Part shown: positions 8,234 through 18,963 of the stretch, one piece after another | Layout: the number at the start of each line of letters is the position of its first letter | Position numbering within the stretch: position 1 is the stretch's first letter | Origin: Pantoea allii | Lineage (GTDB): Bacteria > Pseudomonadota > Gammaproteobacteria > Enterobacterales > Enterobacteriaceae | Reading direction: 5' to 3' | Length of the DNA: 64,000 bases | NCBI RefSeq assembly: GCF_002307475.1 | Contig: NZ_NTMH01000020.1 | Coordinates: 1-64,000 of the forward strand | The notes under the pieces: model-generated | Seen by the model: only the letters and a program-made list of their open reading frames with translations | What the model was told of the DNA's origin: nothing | Databases searched by the model: none | Made by a program: the position numbers and the translations under genes

Positions 8234-9121
8234 GTGCTGATAATTATAGGTTACATCGTTGTATTAGGTTCCGTGTTGGGCGGATACGCTTTAGTAGGCG
8301 GCCATCTTGGCGCGCTGTACCAGCCTGCTGAACTGTTGATGATCGCCGGTGCAGGTCTGGGTGCTTTTCTGGTGGGGAACAACGGTAAGGCGATTAAAAA
8401 AACGCTGAAAGCCCTGCCGATGCTGTTTCGCGGGTCCAAATACAACAAAGCGGTGTACATGGATTTAATGGCCCTGCTTTACAGGCTAATGGCGAAATCT
8501 CGCCAGCAAGGCATGTTATCGCTGGAGCGCGATATTGAAGATCCTGCGCAGAGCGAAATTTTTGCTAATTATCCCCGCATCTTAGCCGATAAACAGTTAG
8601 TAGATTTCATCACTGATTATTTACGCCTGATGGTCAGCGGCAACATGAATGCGTTTGAGATTGAAGCATTGATGGATGAAGAGATTGAAACCTACGAACA
8701 CGAGTGTGAAGTGCCTGCGCAAAGTATCTCAGCAGTAGGCGATGGCCTGCCAGCCTTCGGTATCGTGGCAGCGGTAATGGGTGTGGTACATGCCCTTGCA
8801 TCCGCCGACCGCCCAGCTGCAGAGTTAGGCGCGCTGGTTGCACATGCGATGGTGGGAACCTTCCTCGGGATTTTGCTGGCATACGGTTTTGTTTCGCCTC
8901 TGGCGTCAGTATTACGTCAGAAATGTGCTGAAACGACCAAAATGATGCAGTGCGTCAAAGTGACATTGCTGTCCAGCCTGAATGGCTACGCACCGCAAAT
9001 CGCCGTCGAGTTTGGTCGTAAAACGCTTTACTCAGCCGAACGTCCTTCGTTCAGCGAACTGGAAGAACACGTTCGCAACGCGAAGAACCCGGCTAAACAG
9101 ACTTCGGATCAGACCTCATGA
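8234..9121 (+). CDS. motA: Flagellar stator subunit MotA
   Basis: MotA forms the proton-driven stator ring with MotB. The 295-aa product has paired N-terminal membrane helices and a second pair at about residues 170-225. A cytoplasmic loop carries the rotor-interacting charges Arg90 and Glu98 ([13 protein letters not shown]), at the E. coli numbering. The conserved [11 protein letters not shown] and [15 protein letters not shown] segments line the channel. The start is GTG, as in E. coli. It overlaps motB by four bases (ATGA). Confidence 0.97.
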   Translation: MLIIIGYIVVLGSVLGGYALVGGHLGALYQPAELLMIAGAGLGAFLVGNNGKAIKKTLKALPMLFRGSKYNKAVYMDLMALLYRLMAKSRQQGMLSLERDIEDPAQSEIFANYPRILADKQLVDFITDYLRLMVSGNMNAFEIEALMDEEIETYEHECEVPAQSISAVGDGLPAFGIVAAVMGVVHALASADRPAAELGALVAHAMVGTFLGILLAYGFVSPLASVLRQKCAETTKMMQCVKVTLLSSLNGYAPQIAVEFGRKTLYSAERPSFSELEEHVRNAKNPAKQTSDQTS

Positions 9122-10380
9122 AACATGGCAATCGCCCAATTGTGCTGATTAGAAAGCGCAAACATAAAAAACATGAAGGAGGACATGGCTCATGGAAAAT
9201 TGCCTATGCCGACTTTATGACGGCGATGATGGCATTTTTTATGGTGATGTGGCTGCTGTCGATCGCCAGTCCACAGCAGTTGATCCAGATAGCGGAATAT
9301 TTTCAGACGCCATTAAAAGTGGCGCTGACGGGTGGACAGCGAAGCAGCGATAGCAGCAGTCCTATCCCCGGCGGCGGTGACGATGCGACCAAGAAGGATG
9401 GCGAAGTTAAAAAGGTTGTGGATATGGATGCGCAGAAACGCAAGCTGGATGAGATTCGCCTCAACCGGTTGCGTGAAAAGCTCGACCAGCTGATTGAAGC
9501 CGACCCACGCCTGAAAGCACTGCGTCCGCATTTGATCATCAATATGGTGGAAGAAGGGCTGCGTATTCAGATTATCGATAGTCAGAATCGCCCAATGTTC
9601 AAAACCGGCAGTGCTGAAGTTGAACCTTATATGCGCGATATTTTGCGTGCGATTGCACCGGTTTTGAATGATATCCCCAACCGAATCAGTATCGCGGGGC
9701 ACACGGATGACATTCAGTATGCCAGGGGCGATAAAGGCTACAGTAACTGGGAGCTGTCGGCTGACCGTGCCAATGCTTCACGTCGTGAGCTGGTGATTGG
9801 TGGCCTGGATGGTGGGAAAATTCTTCGTATCGTCGGCATGGCTGACACGATGAAACTGAAAAACCGCGGTGGTGATGATGCAGTAAACCGCCGTATTAGC
9901 CTGCTGGTCTTGAACCATGATACCGAAGCCGCGATTGAAAAAGAGAACGCTGAAAGTGACGCCGTTCAGGTCAGCGATCCGGCAGCCATTGAAAAGGTGA
10001 CAGCACCCTCAGCTTCAATAGGGAATGCGATAGACAACGTGACGTCTGCGCCTTCATCCGCTGCCACATCCGCGGGTGCGGCTAAATCAGCCACATCCAC
10101 GCCGCCATCATCATCGAGCGGTGCGGTAAAAACAGGAACTTCCACGCAGCCAGCGTCTTCGACGGGTGCGGTGAAAACAGCAACATCCGCACAACCAGCG
10201 TCTTCGACTGGTGCGGTAACCACAGTATCTCCTGCACCGTCAGCTTCGTCGACGAGTGCGGTGATAACAGTAACCTCTGCACCGCCAGCGTCATCGGCTG
10301 GTGCGGGTAAAATAACCTCCGCGCCGCCAGCGTCATCGGCGGGTGCGGTGACTACAGCAGCCCCCTCACAGCAGAGGTGA
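9118..10380 (+). CDS. motB: Flagellar stator subunit MotB with extended repeat tail
   Basis: MotB anchors the stator to peptidoglycan and carries the proton. The proton-binding Asp32 ([13 protein letters not shown]) is in the single N-terminal helix. A plug/linker follows, then an OmpA-like peptidoglycan-binding domain (about residues 150-275, GHTDD and [16 protein letters not shown]). The protein is 420 aa against about 308 in E. coli. The extra 100 residues after about 320 are a Ser/Ala/Thr/Pro-rich periplasmic tail built of 15-residue repeats (10075-10341). The stator parts look fully functional; the role of the tail is unknown. The stop lies eight bases before the chosen cheA GTG. Confidence 0.95.
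   Translation: MKHGNRPIVLIRKRKHKKHEGGHGSWKIAYADFMTAMMAFFMVMWLLSIASPQQLIQIAEYFQTPLKVALTGGQRSSDSSSPIPGGGDDATKKDGEVKKVVDMDAQKRKLDEIRLNRLREKLDQLIEADPRLKALRPHLIINMVEEGLRIQIIDSQNRPMFKTGSAEVEPYMRDILRAIAPVLNDIPNRISIAGHTDDIQYARGDKGYSNWELSADRANASRRELVIGGLDGGKILRIVGMADTMKLKNRGGDDAVNRRISLLVLNHDTEAAIEKENAESDAVQVSDPAAIEKVTAPSASIGNAIDNVTSAPSSAATSAGAAKSATSTPPSSSSGAVKTGTSTQPASSTGAVKTATSAQPASSTGAVTTVSPAPSASSTSAVITVTSAPPASSAGAGKITSAPPASSAGAVTTAAPSQQR
10075..10341 (+). repeat. 45-bp tandem repeat array in motB
   Basis: Six in-frame units of 45 bp (the last one 42 bp) encode variants of [15 protein letters not shown], followed by a partial unit. Units 2 and 3 are the most alike; the others have drifted. The number of copies is likely to vary between strains through slippage, always in frame because the unit is a multiple of three. 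Confidence 0.9.
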
Positions 10381-10385
10381 TTCCC

Positions 10386-12386
10386 GTGAGCATGGACATC
10401 AGCGATTTTTACCAGACGTTTTTTGATGAAGCCGATGAGCTGTTAGCGGATATGGAGCAACACCTGTTGGGACTCGATCCCCAGGAGCCAGACTCTGAAC
10501 AGCTTAACGCCATCTTCCGCGCCGCCCATTCTATTAAAGGCGGAGCCGGAACCTTTGGTTTTACGGTTTTACAGGAAACAACCCATATCCTGGAAAACAT
10601 TCTGGATGGTGCTCGTCGCGGCGAGATGCAGCTCAGCACCGACATCATCAATCTGTTTTTGGAAACTAAAGACATTATGCAGGAACAGCTAGATGCTTAT
10701 AAAACCGCGCAAGAGCCTAACGCGGAAAGCTTCAAGTATATCTGTGAAGCATTACGCCAACTGGCGTTAGAGGCTAAAGGTCTTCCGGTTGCAGCACCGG
10801 TTGTGGTTTCACTTGATGTGCCAGTAAGTCAGGCAGAATCAGCGAAAGCGGGCGCAGACAGCGTCCACCTGCAGCTGGTCGATCTGAAAGAAAAAGACAT
10901 CGACCTGATGCTGGAAGAGCTGGGTAACCTCGGCACGCTCAGCGACGTCAAGAAAGGCTCGACGTCTCTTGAGTGCCACATCACTGGCGTCGGTAAAGAC
11001 GATATTGTTGCCGTACTCTGCTTTGTGATTGATGAAGCACAGATTCGCTTCCCGAGCGCAGACGCCGACGCTGCTGCAGCGGCGGAAAGCGATGCTGAGC
11101 CTGAGGTTGCAGAAGTGCAGACCGCCACCGTCACCGAATTGCCGGTTGCTGCCGTCAAGCGCGAAAGCAAACGTGTTGCCGCACCGGCCAAGACCAGCGA
11201 ATCAAGCAGCATCCGCGTAGCCGTAGAAAAAGTCGATCAGTTGATTAACCTGGTGGGCGAACTGGTGATTACCCAGTCTATGCTGGCGCAGCGTTCAGGT
11301 GAGCTGGACCCGGTTGCCCATGGCGAACTGCTGAACAGCATGGGGCAGTTGGAGCGTAATGCACGCGACCTGCAAGAGTCGGTGATGTCGATTCGTATGA
11401 TGCCGATGGAATATGTGTTCAGCCGCTTCCCGCGTCTGGTTCGCGATTTGGCCAGCAAACTGGGCAAAGAAGTCGAGCTGACCTTACTCGGCAGTTCTAC
11501 CGAACTGGATAAGAGCCTGATCGAACGTATCATCGATCCGTTAACGCATCTGGTGCGTAACAGTCTTGACCACGGTATTGAGTCGCCGGACAAGCGTATT
11601 GCCGCAGGAAAAGTGGCAACGGGCAACCTGACGCTGTCGGCAGAACATCAGGGCGGCAACATCTGTATTGAAGTGTCAGATGATGGTGCGGGCCTTAACC
11701 GTGAACGTATTCTTGCTAAAGCACTCACATCCGGCTTGCCGGTTCACGAAAACATGAGCGACGAAGAAGTTGGCATGTTGATTTTCGCCCCAGGCTTCTC
11801 CACCGCAGAACAGGTAACCGATGTGTCTGGTCGTGGTGTGGGCATGGATGTGGTGAAACGGAACATCCAGGAAATGGGTGGTCACGTTGAAATTGCCTCT
11901 AAACAAGGTAAAGGCACCACGATCCGTATCCTGCTGCCGCTGACGCTGGCCATTCTGGACGGTATGTCAGTGCGCGTAGCCGATGAGGTCTTCATTCTGC
12001 CGCTGAACGCGGTGATGGAATCATTACAGCCTCGCGCAGAAGAGTTAAAACCGCTGGCGGGTGGCGAGTGTGTTCTGGAAGTCCGTGGTGAATATCTGCC
12101 GCTGGTTGAGCTGTGGAACGTCTTTGATGTGAAAGAAGCCAAAACAGAAGCGACGCAAGGCATCGTGGTGATTTTGCAAAGCGCGGGCAAGCGTTACGCG
12201 CTGCTGGTAGACCAGTTAATCGGTCAGCATCAGGTTGTCGTTAAAAACCTGGAAAGCAACTATCGCAAAGTACCAGGTATTTCAGCCGCCACCATCCTCG
12301 GCGATGGCAGCGTGGCGTTGATTGTTGACGTTTCGGCGTTGCAATCACTTAACCGTGAAAAACGTGTGGCCGGCGCTGCCGCCTGA
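10386..12386 (+). CDS. cheA: Chemotaxis histidine kinase CheA
   Basis: CheA receives receptor signals through CheW and phosphorylates CheY and CheB. Domains in order are: HPt P1 with His48 ([14 protein letters not shown]), P2 with an Ala-rich linker (about 155-275), P3 dimerisation ([15 protein letters not shown]), P4 ATP-binding ([30 protein letters not shown]), and P5, CheW-like (about 520-660). I chose GTG 10386 ([10 protein letters not shown]), which matches E. coli; an in-frame GTG at 10377 has no better ribosome site. Met98 (10677), the start of the short CheA(S) form in E. coli, is conserved with its context. Length is about 666 aa. Confidence 0.96.
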   Translation: MSMDISDFYQTFFDEADELLADMEQHLLGLDPQEPDSEQLNAIFRAAHSIKGGAGTFGFTVLQETTHILENILDGARRGEMQLSTDIINLFLETKDIMQEQLDAYKTAQEPNAESFKYICEALRQLALEAKGLPVAAPVVVSLDVPVSQAESAKAGADSVHLQLVDLKEKDIDLMLEELGNLGTLSDVKKGSTSLECHITGVGKDDIVAVLCFVIDEAQIRFPSADADAAAAAESDAEPEVAEVQTATVTELPVAAVKRESKRVAAPAKTSESSSIRVAVEKVDQLINLVGELVITQSMLAQRSGELDPVAHGELLNSMGQLERNARDLQESVMSIRMMPMEYVFSRFPRLVRDLASKLGKEVELTLLGSSTELDKSLIERIIDPLTHLVRNSLDHGIESPDKRIAAGKVATGNLTLSAEHQGGNICIEVSDDGAGLNRERILAKALTSGLPVHENMSDEEVGMLIFAPGFSTAEQVTDVSGRGVGMDVVKRNIQEMGGHVEIASKQGKGTTIRILLPLTLAILDGMSVRVADEVFILPLNAVMESLQPRAEELKPLAGGECVLEVRGEYLPLVELWNVFDVKEAKTEATQGIVVILQSAGKRYALLVDQLIGQHQVVVKNLESNYRKVPGISAATILGDGSVALIVDVSALQSLNREKRVAGAAA

Positions 12387-12409
12387 TTGATAACGAAAAG
12401 GTAAATAAC

Positions 12410-12907
12410 ATGAGTGGAATGGCAACCGTGACAAAAATTGCTGGCGAAACCGTTGGTCAGGAATTCCTGGTGTTCACGCTGGGCGATGAAGAGTACGGCA
12501 TCGATATTCTTAAGGTTCAGGAAATTCGCGGTTACGATCAGGTAACGCGCATTGCTAACACGCCTGACTTTATTCGCGGCGTGACCAACCTGCGTGGCGT
12601 TATCGTGCCCATCATCGATTTGCGTGTGAAGTTTGCACAGGCCGATGTTGAGTACAATGAGAATACGGTCGTAATCGTCCTTAATCTGGAAAACCGCGTA
12701 GTCGGTATCGTGGTTGATGGCGTTTCTGATGTCCTGTCGTTGACGCAGGAACAGATCCGTCCTTCACCAGAGTTTGCGGTGACAATGTCCACCGAGTACC
12801 TGACCGGTCTGGGTGCACTGGGCGACCGCATGTTGATTCTGGTTGACATCGAGAAGCTGCTGAGCAGCGAAGAGATGGCGCTGGTAGACAACCTGCGTAC
12901 TGCCTAA
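12410..12907 (+). CDS. cheW: Chemotaxis coupling protein CheW
   Basis: This 165-aa SH3-like adaptor links CheA to chemoreceptors in the polar arrays. The conserved [36 protein letters not shown] and [12 protein letters not shown] segments are all present. It ends the motAB-cheAW transcription unit, with a 23-bp gap after cheA. A 7-bp hairpin (12912-12931, CCTTCAC / GTGAAGG) follows the stop but has no T run. Confidence 0.97.
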   Translation: MSGMATVTKIAGETVGQEFLVFTLGDEEYGIDILKVQEIRGYDQVTRIANTPDFIRGVTNLRGVIVPIIDLRVKFAQADVEYNENTVVIVLNLENRVVGIVVDGVSDVLSLTQEQIRPSPEFAVTMSTEYLTGLGALGDRMLILVDIEKLLSSEEMALVDNLRTA

Positions 12908-13108
12908 TCTTCCTTCACGGGTCAGTGAAGGCTGGCCCGTGTTGATCTCCATAGCTTTCTGCATTCTCGCCTGCTTCAAACGCGTTAACAGCGTTCGCAA
13001 TATGTTAATTCTTCTCGCGTTGTCTGTGATCGTTCCCGCTAAATAACACAATTAACTGATATCAATAATTACAAAAGCCTTAAACGCTGCTTTTTCCTCG
13101 AACTTCAC

Positions 13109-13135
13109 TAAAACATCTCATCTTCCCGCCGATAC
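13109..13135 (+). promoter_or_regulatory. Sigma-28 (FliA) promoter of the receptor-cheRBYZ operon
   Basis: TAAA (13109-13112), 15 bases, GCCGATAC (13128-13135) is a near-perfect FliA promoter. It lies 37 bases before the receptor start codon and marks the start of the class 3 chemotaxis operon, as with tar in E. coli. Confidence 0.9.
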
Positions 13136-13172
13136 AGCCCCTGCACTTTACTTATTACGCTCGGGGAAAACG

Positions 13173-14735
13173 ATGTTAAAACGAATAAAAGTGGTGACCA
13201 GTCTTATTACGGTACTGATGCTTTTCGGTGCCATGCAGCTGCTATCGGGCAGTCTGTTCTGGTCAGCGCTGCACAAAGATAAAGAGGCTTTTGCCCTGTC
13301 GCAAATTTCCACCCGAAATGTTGCGGCGATGACCGATGCTTATATGGCGCTGAATCAGTCACGTACCACGCTCAACCGCGCCATGCTGCGCTTACAAACC
13401 AGCCTGGCGACACAGATGAATGGCGGTCAGCTGGAGAGCCTGACAGATAAAGCCATCAGCGAGGCTAACAAAGGTGAACAGTTCCTGACGGAGTTTAACG
13501 CCATTCCTGAAACGCCAGGGGCCGATACCGAATTGCGCGATCAGCTGCAACACAATTTTGCCGCCTACCTGACCGGACTGCGCGGCATGATCGCCAGCCT
13601 GAAAGCGAAAGACCTGGAAGGCATGTTTAAACAAAACATTGAGCAGAAGCAGCAGGCGATGCAGGCCACCTATTCAACATGGCGCATGAAGCAGAGTGAA
13701 CTGTCTGCGCACGGGGCAGAGCAGAACCAGCAGGCCTTTACCCAGATGATGTGGCTGCTTGGCATGGTTGGCGTACTGGTTATTGTTGTCATCATGGGCT
13801 GTTGGTTTGGACTGCGCCAGCTTCTTATCCATCCTCTGCAACGTCTGCTGGTGGATATTCGGACCATCGCCTCTGGCGACCTGACGCAACCCATTCTGGT
13901 GGAAGGCCGCAATGAGATGAGTCAGCTGGCAGAGGGCATTCATGAGATGCAACGCTCTCTGGTTTCCACGGTGGGTGAGGTGCGCAGTGGATGTGATGCC
14001 ATTTTCACCGGTGCCAGCGAAATCGCCGCTGGAAACAACGATCTTTCTGCCCGTACGGAAGAGCAGGCAGCATCGCTTGAACAAACCGCTGCCAGCATGG
14101 AGCAGTTAACCGCGACGGTGAAACAGAATGCGGATAATGCCCGCCAGGCTTCTCAGCTGGCGCAAACGGCATCGGAAACTGCGCTTCAGGGCGGCAAGGT
14201 AGTGGACGGTGTTGTAACCACCATGAAAGAGATTGCCGGTAGTTCGAAGAAAATTGCTGACATCATTAGCGTGATCGATGGCATTGCTTTCCAGACCAAC
14301 ATTCTGGCGCTTAACGCCGCCGTCGAAGCGGCACGTGCAGGTGAGCAGGGCCGTGGCTTTGCCGTCGTGGCGGGTGAAGTGCGCAATCTGGCGCAGCGCA
14401 GTGCCCAGGCCGCTAAAGAAATTAAAGGCTTGATCGAAGACTCCGTCGCGCGCGTTGACAGCGGTTCGCTCCAGGTTGAAAGCGCAGGCAGCACCATGAA
14501 TAACATCGTTGGCGCTGTAACGCGCGTCACCGACATCATGGGCGAGATTGCGTCTGCCTCTGACGAACAAAGTCGCGGCATCGACCAGGTAGGTCAGGCC
14601 GTAACGGAAATGGATCGCGTGACGCAACAGAACGCCTCACTGGTTGAAGAGTCCGCCGCCGCCGCCGCTGCGCTGGAGCAACAGGCCAGCTCACTGTCAC
14701 AGGCCGTGGCCGTATTTAAAATTTCCCGCTTATAA
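13173..14735 (+). CDS. Methyl-accepting chemotaxis protein, Tar/Tsr-like
   Basis: This is a 520-aa inner-membrane receptor. It has a membrane helix at about residues 7-30, a periplasmic four-helix domain and a second helix at about 188-210. A HAMP domain and the cytoplasmic hairpin with the invariant tip [21 protein letters not shown] (interrupted here) follow. The amino-acid-binding pattern R-x3-NR-x3-R of Tar/Tsr ([11 protein letters not shown]) is kept. The second half of the pocket, FFDQPTQ in Tsr, is replaced by MFKQNIEQ, so the ligand cannot be predicted. The C-terminus stops at VFKISRL and lacks the NWETF tether for CheR/CheB. It occupies the position of tar in E. coli. Confidence 0.92.
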   Translation: MLKRIKVVTSLITVLMLFGAMQLLSGSLFWSALHKDKEAFALSQISTRNVAAMTDAYMALNQSRTTLNRAMLRLQTSLATQMNGGQLESLTDKAISEANKGEQFLTEFNAIPETPGADTELRDQLQHNFAAYLTGLRGMIASLKAKDLEGMFKQNIEQKQQAMQATYSTWRMKQSELSAHGAEQNQQAFTQMMWLLGMVGVLVIVVIMGCWFGLRQLLIHPLQRLLVDIRTIASGDLTQPILVEGRNEMSQLAEGIHEMQRSLVSTVGEVRSGCDAIFTGASEIAAGNNDLSARTEEQAASLEQTAASMEQLTATVKQNADNARQASQLAQTASETALQGGKVVDGVVTTMKEIAGSSKKIADIISVIDGIAFQTNILALNAAVEAARAGEQGRGFAVVAGEVRNLAQRSAQAAKEIKGLIEDSVARVDSGSLQVESAGSTMNNIVGAVTRVTDIMGEIASASDEQSRGIDQVGQAVTEMDRVTQQNASLVEESAAAAAALEQQASSLSQAVAVFKISRL

Positions 14736-14749
14736 GTTTTCCAACACTT

Positions 14750-14789
14750 TTTACGGCCGGCGTGAACCTCTCTTCACGCTGGCCGTAAA
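14750..14789. repeat. 17-bp inverted repeat between the two receptors
   Basis: TTTACGGCCGGCGTGAA (14750-14766) and TTCACGCTGGCCGTAAA (14773-14789) pair with a single G-T wobble around a six-base loop. No T run follows, so it is not a classical terminator. Its right arm ends in the -35 element of the downstream FliA promoter. Confidence 0.85.
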
Positions 14790-14812
14790 GTTCCGCACGT
14801 CCGGGCCGATAA
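14786..14812 (+). promoter_or_regulatory. Sigma-28 (FliA) promoter of tsr
   Basis: TAAA (14786-14789), 15 bases, GCCGATAA (14805-14812) is a perfect match to the FliA consensus. It is 32 bases before the tsr start codon, and its -35 element is the end of the inverted repeat. Confidence 0.9.
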
Positions 14813-14844
14813 ACAGAATCGAATTGCTAATGAATGAGGTTTCT

Positions 14845-16521
14845 ATGTTTAGTCGAGTACGTGTTGTCTCCGGTCTTCTATGTGTATTGGCACTGTTCGC
14901 ATTACTGCAAATTTTTTCAGGTGGTGTGTTTTACAAGACGGTGACGGAAGATAAAGAAAACTTTGCCTATAACCAACGTCTGAGTACTCTTCAACGCGCC
15001 ATGGGCACCTCCTGGGTGGCACTGGTTCAGGCGCGAAATACCTTAAACCGCGCCGGAATTCGTTATTTACAGGACGGACAAATGGCGGGTTCAGGTGCCA
15101 CGGTAAAAGAATTAGTGGCGCTGGCAGATAGCGAATTAAAGCGCGCCGAGGAAGGCTATGCCTTGTTCAACGCGAATCTTTCTGAGAAAGGCAAAAGCGC
15201 AGCTAACGTGCTGACGCTGCAGGCGAACTATAAGCAGTTCCATGACGGGCTCGCTGAACTGATTGTGTTTCTGGGTAACGGTAACTTTAAGGGATTTGTT
15301 GATCAGCCGACGCAGAGCTATCAGGACAAATTCCAGAAAGACTACGATGACTGGCTCAATTATAACCTTAAGCTGAGCCAGCAGGGTGTGGATGCCAATG
15401 ATGCCGCCTATAAGAGCATGATTATGCTGGTGATCGGTACGCTGGCGGTCACGCTGTTAGTGATCGTGCTGGTATGGAACCTGATGCGAAGCCTGCTTAT
15501 TCGCCCGCTTAAACAAAGCATCGAACACATTCAACATATCGCGAATGGCGATCTGACGCAGCCGATTCATATCTCGGTGCGTAACGAAATTGGCGATTTG
15601 CTGACCTCCCTGCAAGACATGCAACAGGCGCTGGTACGTACTGTCAGCACCGTACGTGACGGTGCTGATGCGATTTATACCGGTGCCAGCGAAATTGCTG
15701 TTGGCAATAACGATCTCTCGTCCCGAACGGAACAGCAGGCGGCGTCGCTGGAGCAAACGGCGGCCAGCATGGAGCAGCTTACCGCCACCGTGAAGCAAAA
15801 TGCGGAAAACGCCCGTCAGGCTTCGAAGCTGGCGCTTAACGCCTCTGAAACCGCGCAGCAGGGCGGCAAAGTCGTGGATGGCGTGGTGACAACCATGAAA
15901 GAGATTGCCGGCAGTTCGCGCAAAATTGCCGACATTATCAGCGTGATCGATGGTATCGCTTTCCAGACCAATATTCTGGCGCTTAACGCCGCCGTTGAAG
16001 CCGCGCGCGCAGGCGAACAGGGCCGTGGCTTTGCTGTCGTCGCGGGTGAAGTGCGTAACCTGGCCCAGCGTAGTGCGCAGGCGGCCAAAGAGATTAAAGG
16101 GCTGATTGAAGATTCTGTTGGTCGGGTTAACACCGGCTCAGTCCTGGTCGAAAGCGCGGGCGACACCATGAGTGAAATCGTCAGCGCGGTGACGCGCGTT
16201 ACCGACATCATGGGTGAAATTGCCTCTGCATCCGACGAGCAAAGCCGTGGCATTGACCAGGTGGGCCAGGCGGTGACGGAGATGGATCGCGTGACACAAC
16301 AGAATGCTTCACTGGTTGAAGAGTCTGCTGCAGCCGCGGCTGCACTGGAAGATCAGGCCAGTAACTTAAAACAAGCAGTTTCTGTCTTCAATATTGGTAA
16401 AGAAATTGTCACGCAGGCCGTTAACAAGACTACGGCGGTAAAAAATTTACGTTTAGAAAGTCCGTCAGAAGGTATTCGCCAGCCATCACCACGCGGTGAT
16501 GAGAACTGGGAAACCTTCTAA
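14845..16521 (+). CDS. tsr: Methyl-accepting chemotaxis protein Tsr (serine receptor)
   Basis: This is a 558-aa receptor. The periplasmic domain contains [12 protein letters not shown], which carries the serine-binding Arg64, Asn68, Arg69 and Arg73 equivalents of E. coli Tsr, and [10 protein letters not shown], the other side of the pocket (Phe152 is Val here). HAMP, methylation helices and the conserved tip follow. The C-terminus ends in NWETF, the pentapeptide that tethers CheR and CheB, so this receptor should assist adaptation of the tetherless neighbours. I chose ATG 14845 ([10 protein letters not shown]), which has GAGG upstream; ATG 14830 adds five residues. Confidence 0.95.
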   Translation: MFSRVRVVSGLLCVLALFALLQIFSGGVFYKTVTEDKENFAYNQRLSTLQRAMGTSWVALVQARNTLNRAGIRYLQDGQMAGSGATVKELVALADSELKRAEEGYALFNANLSEKGKSAANVLTLQANYKQFHDGLAELIVFLGNGNFKGFVDQPTQSYQDKFQKDYDDWLNYNLKLSQQGVDANDAAYKSMIMLVIGTLAVTLLVIVLVWNLMRSLLIRPLKQSIEHIQHIANGDLTQPIHISVRNEIGDLLTSLQDMQQALVRTVSTVRDGADAIYTGASEIAVGNNDLSSRTEQQAASLEQTAASMEQLTATVKQNAENARQASKLALNASETAQQGGKVVDGVVTTMKEIAGSSRKIADIISVIDGIAFQTNILALNAAVEAARAGEQGRGFAVVAGEVRNLAQRSAQAAKEIKGLIEDSVGRVNTGSVLVESAGDTMSEIVSAVTRVTDIMGEIASASDEQSRGIDQVGQAVTEMDRVTQQNASLVEESAAAAAALEDQASNLKQAVSVFNIGKEIVTQAVNKTTAVKNLRLESPSEGIRQPSPRGDENWETF

Positions 16522-16603
16522 TTGCCTGGATGGCCCAACCGCTGATGTGCGGTTGGGCGTAGCAGCAGATGTTCAACAGGTTTAGTTCAGGCCAGGTGCA
16601 AAG

Positions 16604-17476
16604 ATGAAGAAATCGACGTTATTAGATCAACCGGAGGCGACCACGCTGCTGTCACAAATGGTACAGCGCCTGCCCCTCTCCGATACCCATTTTCGCCGTA
16701 TCAGCCAGCTCATTTATCAGCGTGCGGGTATTGTGCTGGCCGATCATAAGCGCGAGATGGTTTACAACCGTCTGGTTCGTCGTCTGCGCACGCTGAATAT
16801 TGATGACTTTGGTCGCTACCTGGCGCTGCTAGAGAATGATCAGAACAGTGCAGAGTGGCAGGCGTTTATTAATGCGTTAACCACCAACCTGACGGCTTTT
16901 TTCCGTGAGGCGCATCATTTTCCAATCCTGGCGGAACATGCACGTAAACGTCAGGGTAATTTTAGCGTCTGGAGTACGGCTGCCTCAACCGGCGAAGAAC
17001 CTTACTCTATCGCGATTACGCTGGCAGAAACATTGGGCGCGGGACCGGGTAAATTCCAGGTTCACGCCAGTGATATCGATACCCAGGTGTTGGAAAAAGC
17101 CGTGGCGGGCGTTTACCGCCAGGAAGAGCTGCGCACGCTGTCGCCTGCACAGTTACAGCGTTTCTTTTTACGTGGCACGGGTCCGCATGCTGGCATGGTT
17201 CGTGTACGTTCCGAACTGGCGAACATGGTGAACTACAGCCAACTTAATTTGCTGGCAAACGACTGGGCCTTACCCGGACCTTTCGATGCGATTTTTTGCC
17301 GCAACGTAATGATCTATTTCGATAAAGAAACACAAGAAAAAATTCTACGCCGTTTTGTTCCACTGCTTAAGCCTGGCGGCATCCTGTTCGCCGGACACTC
17401 AGAGAACTTCAGCCAGATTAGTAAAGAGTTTTGGCTGCGTGGGCAAACCGTGTATGGACTGACGAAGGAAAGATGA
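16604..17476 (+). CDS. cheR: Chemotaxis protein methyltransferase CheR
   Basis: CheR transfers methyl groups from S-adenosylmethionine to receptor glutamates for adaptation. The 290-aa protein has the N-terminal helical domain that meets the receptor (to about residue 90). A Rossmann-type domain follows with [13 protein letters not shown] as the SAM-binding loop, and [14 protein letters not shown]. The beta-subdomain that binds the NWETF pentapeptide is within about residues 180-215. The stop overlaps the cheB start. Confidence 0.96.
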   Translation: MKKSTLLDQPEATTLLSQMVQRLPLSDTHFRRISQLIYQRAGIVLADHKREMVYNRLVRRLRTLNIDDFGRYLALLENDQNSAEWQAFINALTTNLTAFFREAHHFPILAEHARKRQGNFSVWSTAASTGEEPYSIAITLAETLGAGPGKFQVHASDIDTQVLEKAVAGVYRQEELRTLSPAQLQRFFLRGTGPHAGMVRVRSELANMVNYSQLNLLANDWALPGPFDAIFCRNVMIYFDKETQEKILRRFVPLLKPGGILFAGHSENFSQISKEFWLRGQTVYGLTKER

Positions 17477-18525
17477 TGAGCAAAATTACCGTGATGTGCG
17501 TAGATGACTCTGCGCTGATGCGGCAACTGATGACCGAAATCATCAACAGTCATCCTGATATGGAAATGGTGGCGACTGCCCCCGATCCATTAGTGGCACG
17601 CGATTTAATTAAACAGTTTAATCCGCAGGTGTTAACGCTGGATGTGGAAATGCCGCGCATGGATGGCCTGGATTTTCTTGAAAAACTGATGCGTTTACGG
17701 CCGATGCCCGTCGTTATGGTGTCATCACTGACCGGACAGGGCTCAGAAATCACGTTGCGCGCGCTGGAGTTAGGCGCCATTGATTTCGTCACCAAGCCGC
17801 AGTTGGGTATTCGTGAAGGCATGCTGGCCTACAGCCAGATGATTGGTGACAAAATTCGCGCCGCTGCCCGGGCACGTCTGCATGTGCGTAACGTGATGCC
17901 AGCACCGCTCACGTTGAAAGCCGGCCCGTTGCTGAGTAGTGAAAAGTTGATTGCCATTGGTTCATCAACGGGGGGCACAGAAGCGATTCGTCACGTTTTG
18001 CAACCGTTACCCGCGACCAGCCCGGCGCTGCTGATTACACAACATATGCCGCCAGGTTTTACCCGTTCCTTTGCTGAACGGCTGAATAAGCTGTGCCAGA
18101 TCACGGTGAAGGAAGCGGAAGACGGCGAGCGTATTCTGCCAGGCCATGCCTACATTGCGCCCGGCGCGATGCATATGGAACTGGGCCGTAGCGGTGCCAA
18201 CTACGTGGTGAAACTGAATGAAGGTCCGCCGGTCAACCGGCATAAACCTTCCGTCGATGTCTTATTTAAATCGGTTGCGATCAACGCAGGGCGTAATGCC
18301 GTCGGCGTCATCCTGACCGGTATGGGTAACGATGGGGCTGCAGGCATGCTGGAAATGCATCGCGCCGGCGCCTGGACCATCGCACAAAATGAAGCAAGTT
18401 GTGTCGTTTTTGGCATGCCACGCGAGGCGATAGCCAGCGGTGGCGTGAGCGAAGTAGTGGATTTAAGCAACATCAGCCAGCATATGCTGGCGAAAATTAG
18501 CGCCGGACAGGCATTGCGTATATAA
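17476..18525 (+). CDS. cheB: Chemotaxis methylesterase/deamidase CheB
   Basis: CheB removes methyl groups from receptors when phosphorylated by CheA. The receiver domain has Asp56 ([12 protein letters not shown]). A linker leads to the esterase domain with the serine in [11 protein letters not shown], histidine in TQHMPPGFT and aspartate in [10 protein letters not shown]. The start is one of two adjacent ATG codons (17473 or 17476). I prefer 17476, which has better spacing to GAAGGAAAG and gives MSKI as in E. coli (349 aa). Confidence 0.96.
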   Translation: MSKITVMCVDDSALMRQLMTEIINSHPDMEMVATAPDPLVARDLIKQFNPQVLTLDVEMPRMDGLDFLEKLMRLRPMPVVMVSSLTGQGSEITLRALELGAIDFVTKPQLGIREGMLAYSQMIGDKIRAAARARLHVRNVMPAPLTLKAGPLLSSEKLIAIGSSTGGTEAIRHVLQPLPATSPALLITQHMPPGFTRSFAERLNKLCQITVKEAEDGERILPGHAYIAPGAMHMELGRSGANYVVKLNEGPPVNRHKPSVDVLFKSVAINAGRNAVGVILTGMGNDGAAGMLEMHRAGAWTIAQNEASCVVFGMPREAIASGGVSEVVDLSNISQHMLAKISAGQALRI

Positions 18526-18564
18526 CAGGCCCGTCCTGCCGGGCGAGATAACACAGGAGTAGAT

Positions 18565-18954
18565 ATGGCTGATAAAAACATGCGCTTTTTGGTAGTGGAC
18601 GACTTCAATACGATGCGTCGTATTGTGCGTAACCTGCTGAAAGAGCTGGGCTTCAATAACGTAGAAGAAGCAGAAGACGGCGTTGATGCGTTAGGCAAAC
18701 TCAAGGCAGGTGGTTTCGATTTCGTGATCTCTGACTGGAACATGCCGAATATGGATGGCCTGCAACTGCTGCAGACCATTCGTGCCGATGCTGCCATGGC
18801 GAGTCTGCCGGTACTTATGGTGACGGCGGAAGCGAAGAAAGAAAACATTATTGCTGCCGCTCAGGCGGGTGCAAGCGGCTACGTAGTTAAGCCGTTTACG
18901 GCCGCCACGCTTGAAGAAAAGCTGGGCAAAATTTTTGAAAAACTGGGTATGTAA
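18565..18954 (+). CDS. cheY: Chemotaxis response regulator CheY
   Basis: Phospho-CheY binds FliM and FliN to switch the motor to clockwise rotation. The single 129-aa receiver domain has Asp12, Asp13, the phosphorylated Asp57 ([11 protein letters not shown]), Thr87 and Lys109, all at E. coli positions. It has an ACAGGAGT ribosome site and sits 39 bp after cheB. Confidence 0.98.
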   Translation: MADKNMRFLVVDDFNTMRRIVRNLLKELGFNNVEEAEDGVDALGKLKAGGFDFVISDWNMPNMDGLQLLQTIRADAAMASLPVLMVTAEAKKENIIAAAQAGASGYVVKPFTAATLEEKLGKIFEKLGM

Positions 18955-18963
18955 GGAGATGTG

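Noticed and set aside
9966-10336. Open frames on the minus strand opposite the MotB tail
   Set aside because: They arise because the in-frame repeat of the tail avoids stops on the other strand; they have no ribosome site or family.
14644-14844. Upstream extension of the tsr frame into the preceding receptor
   Set aside because: It would overlap the first receptor by 92 bases and place the FliA promoter inside the gene. ATG 14845 matches the start of Tsr proteins.
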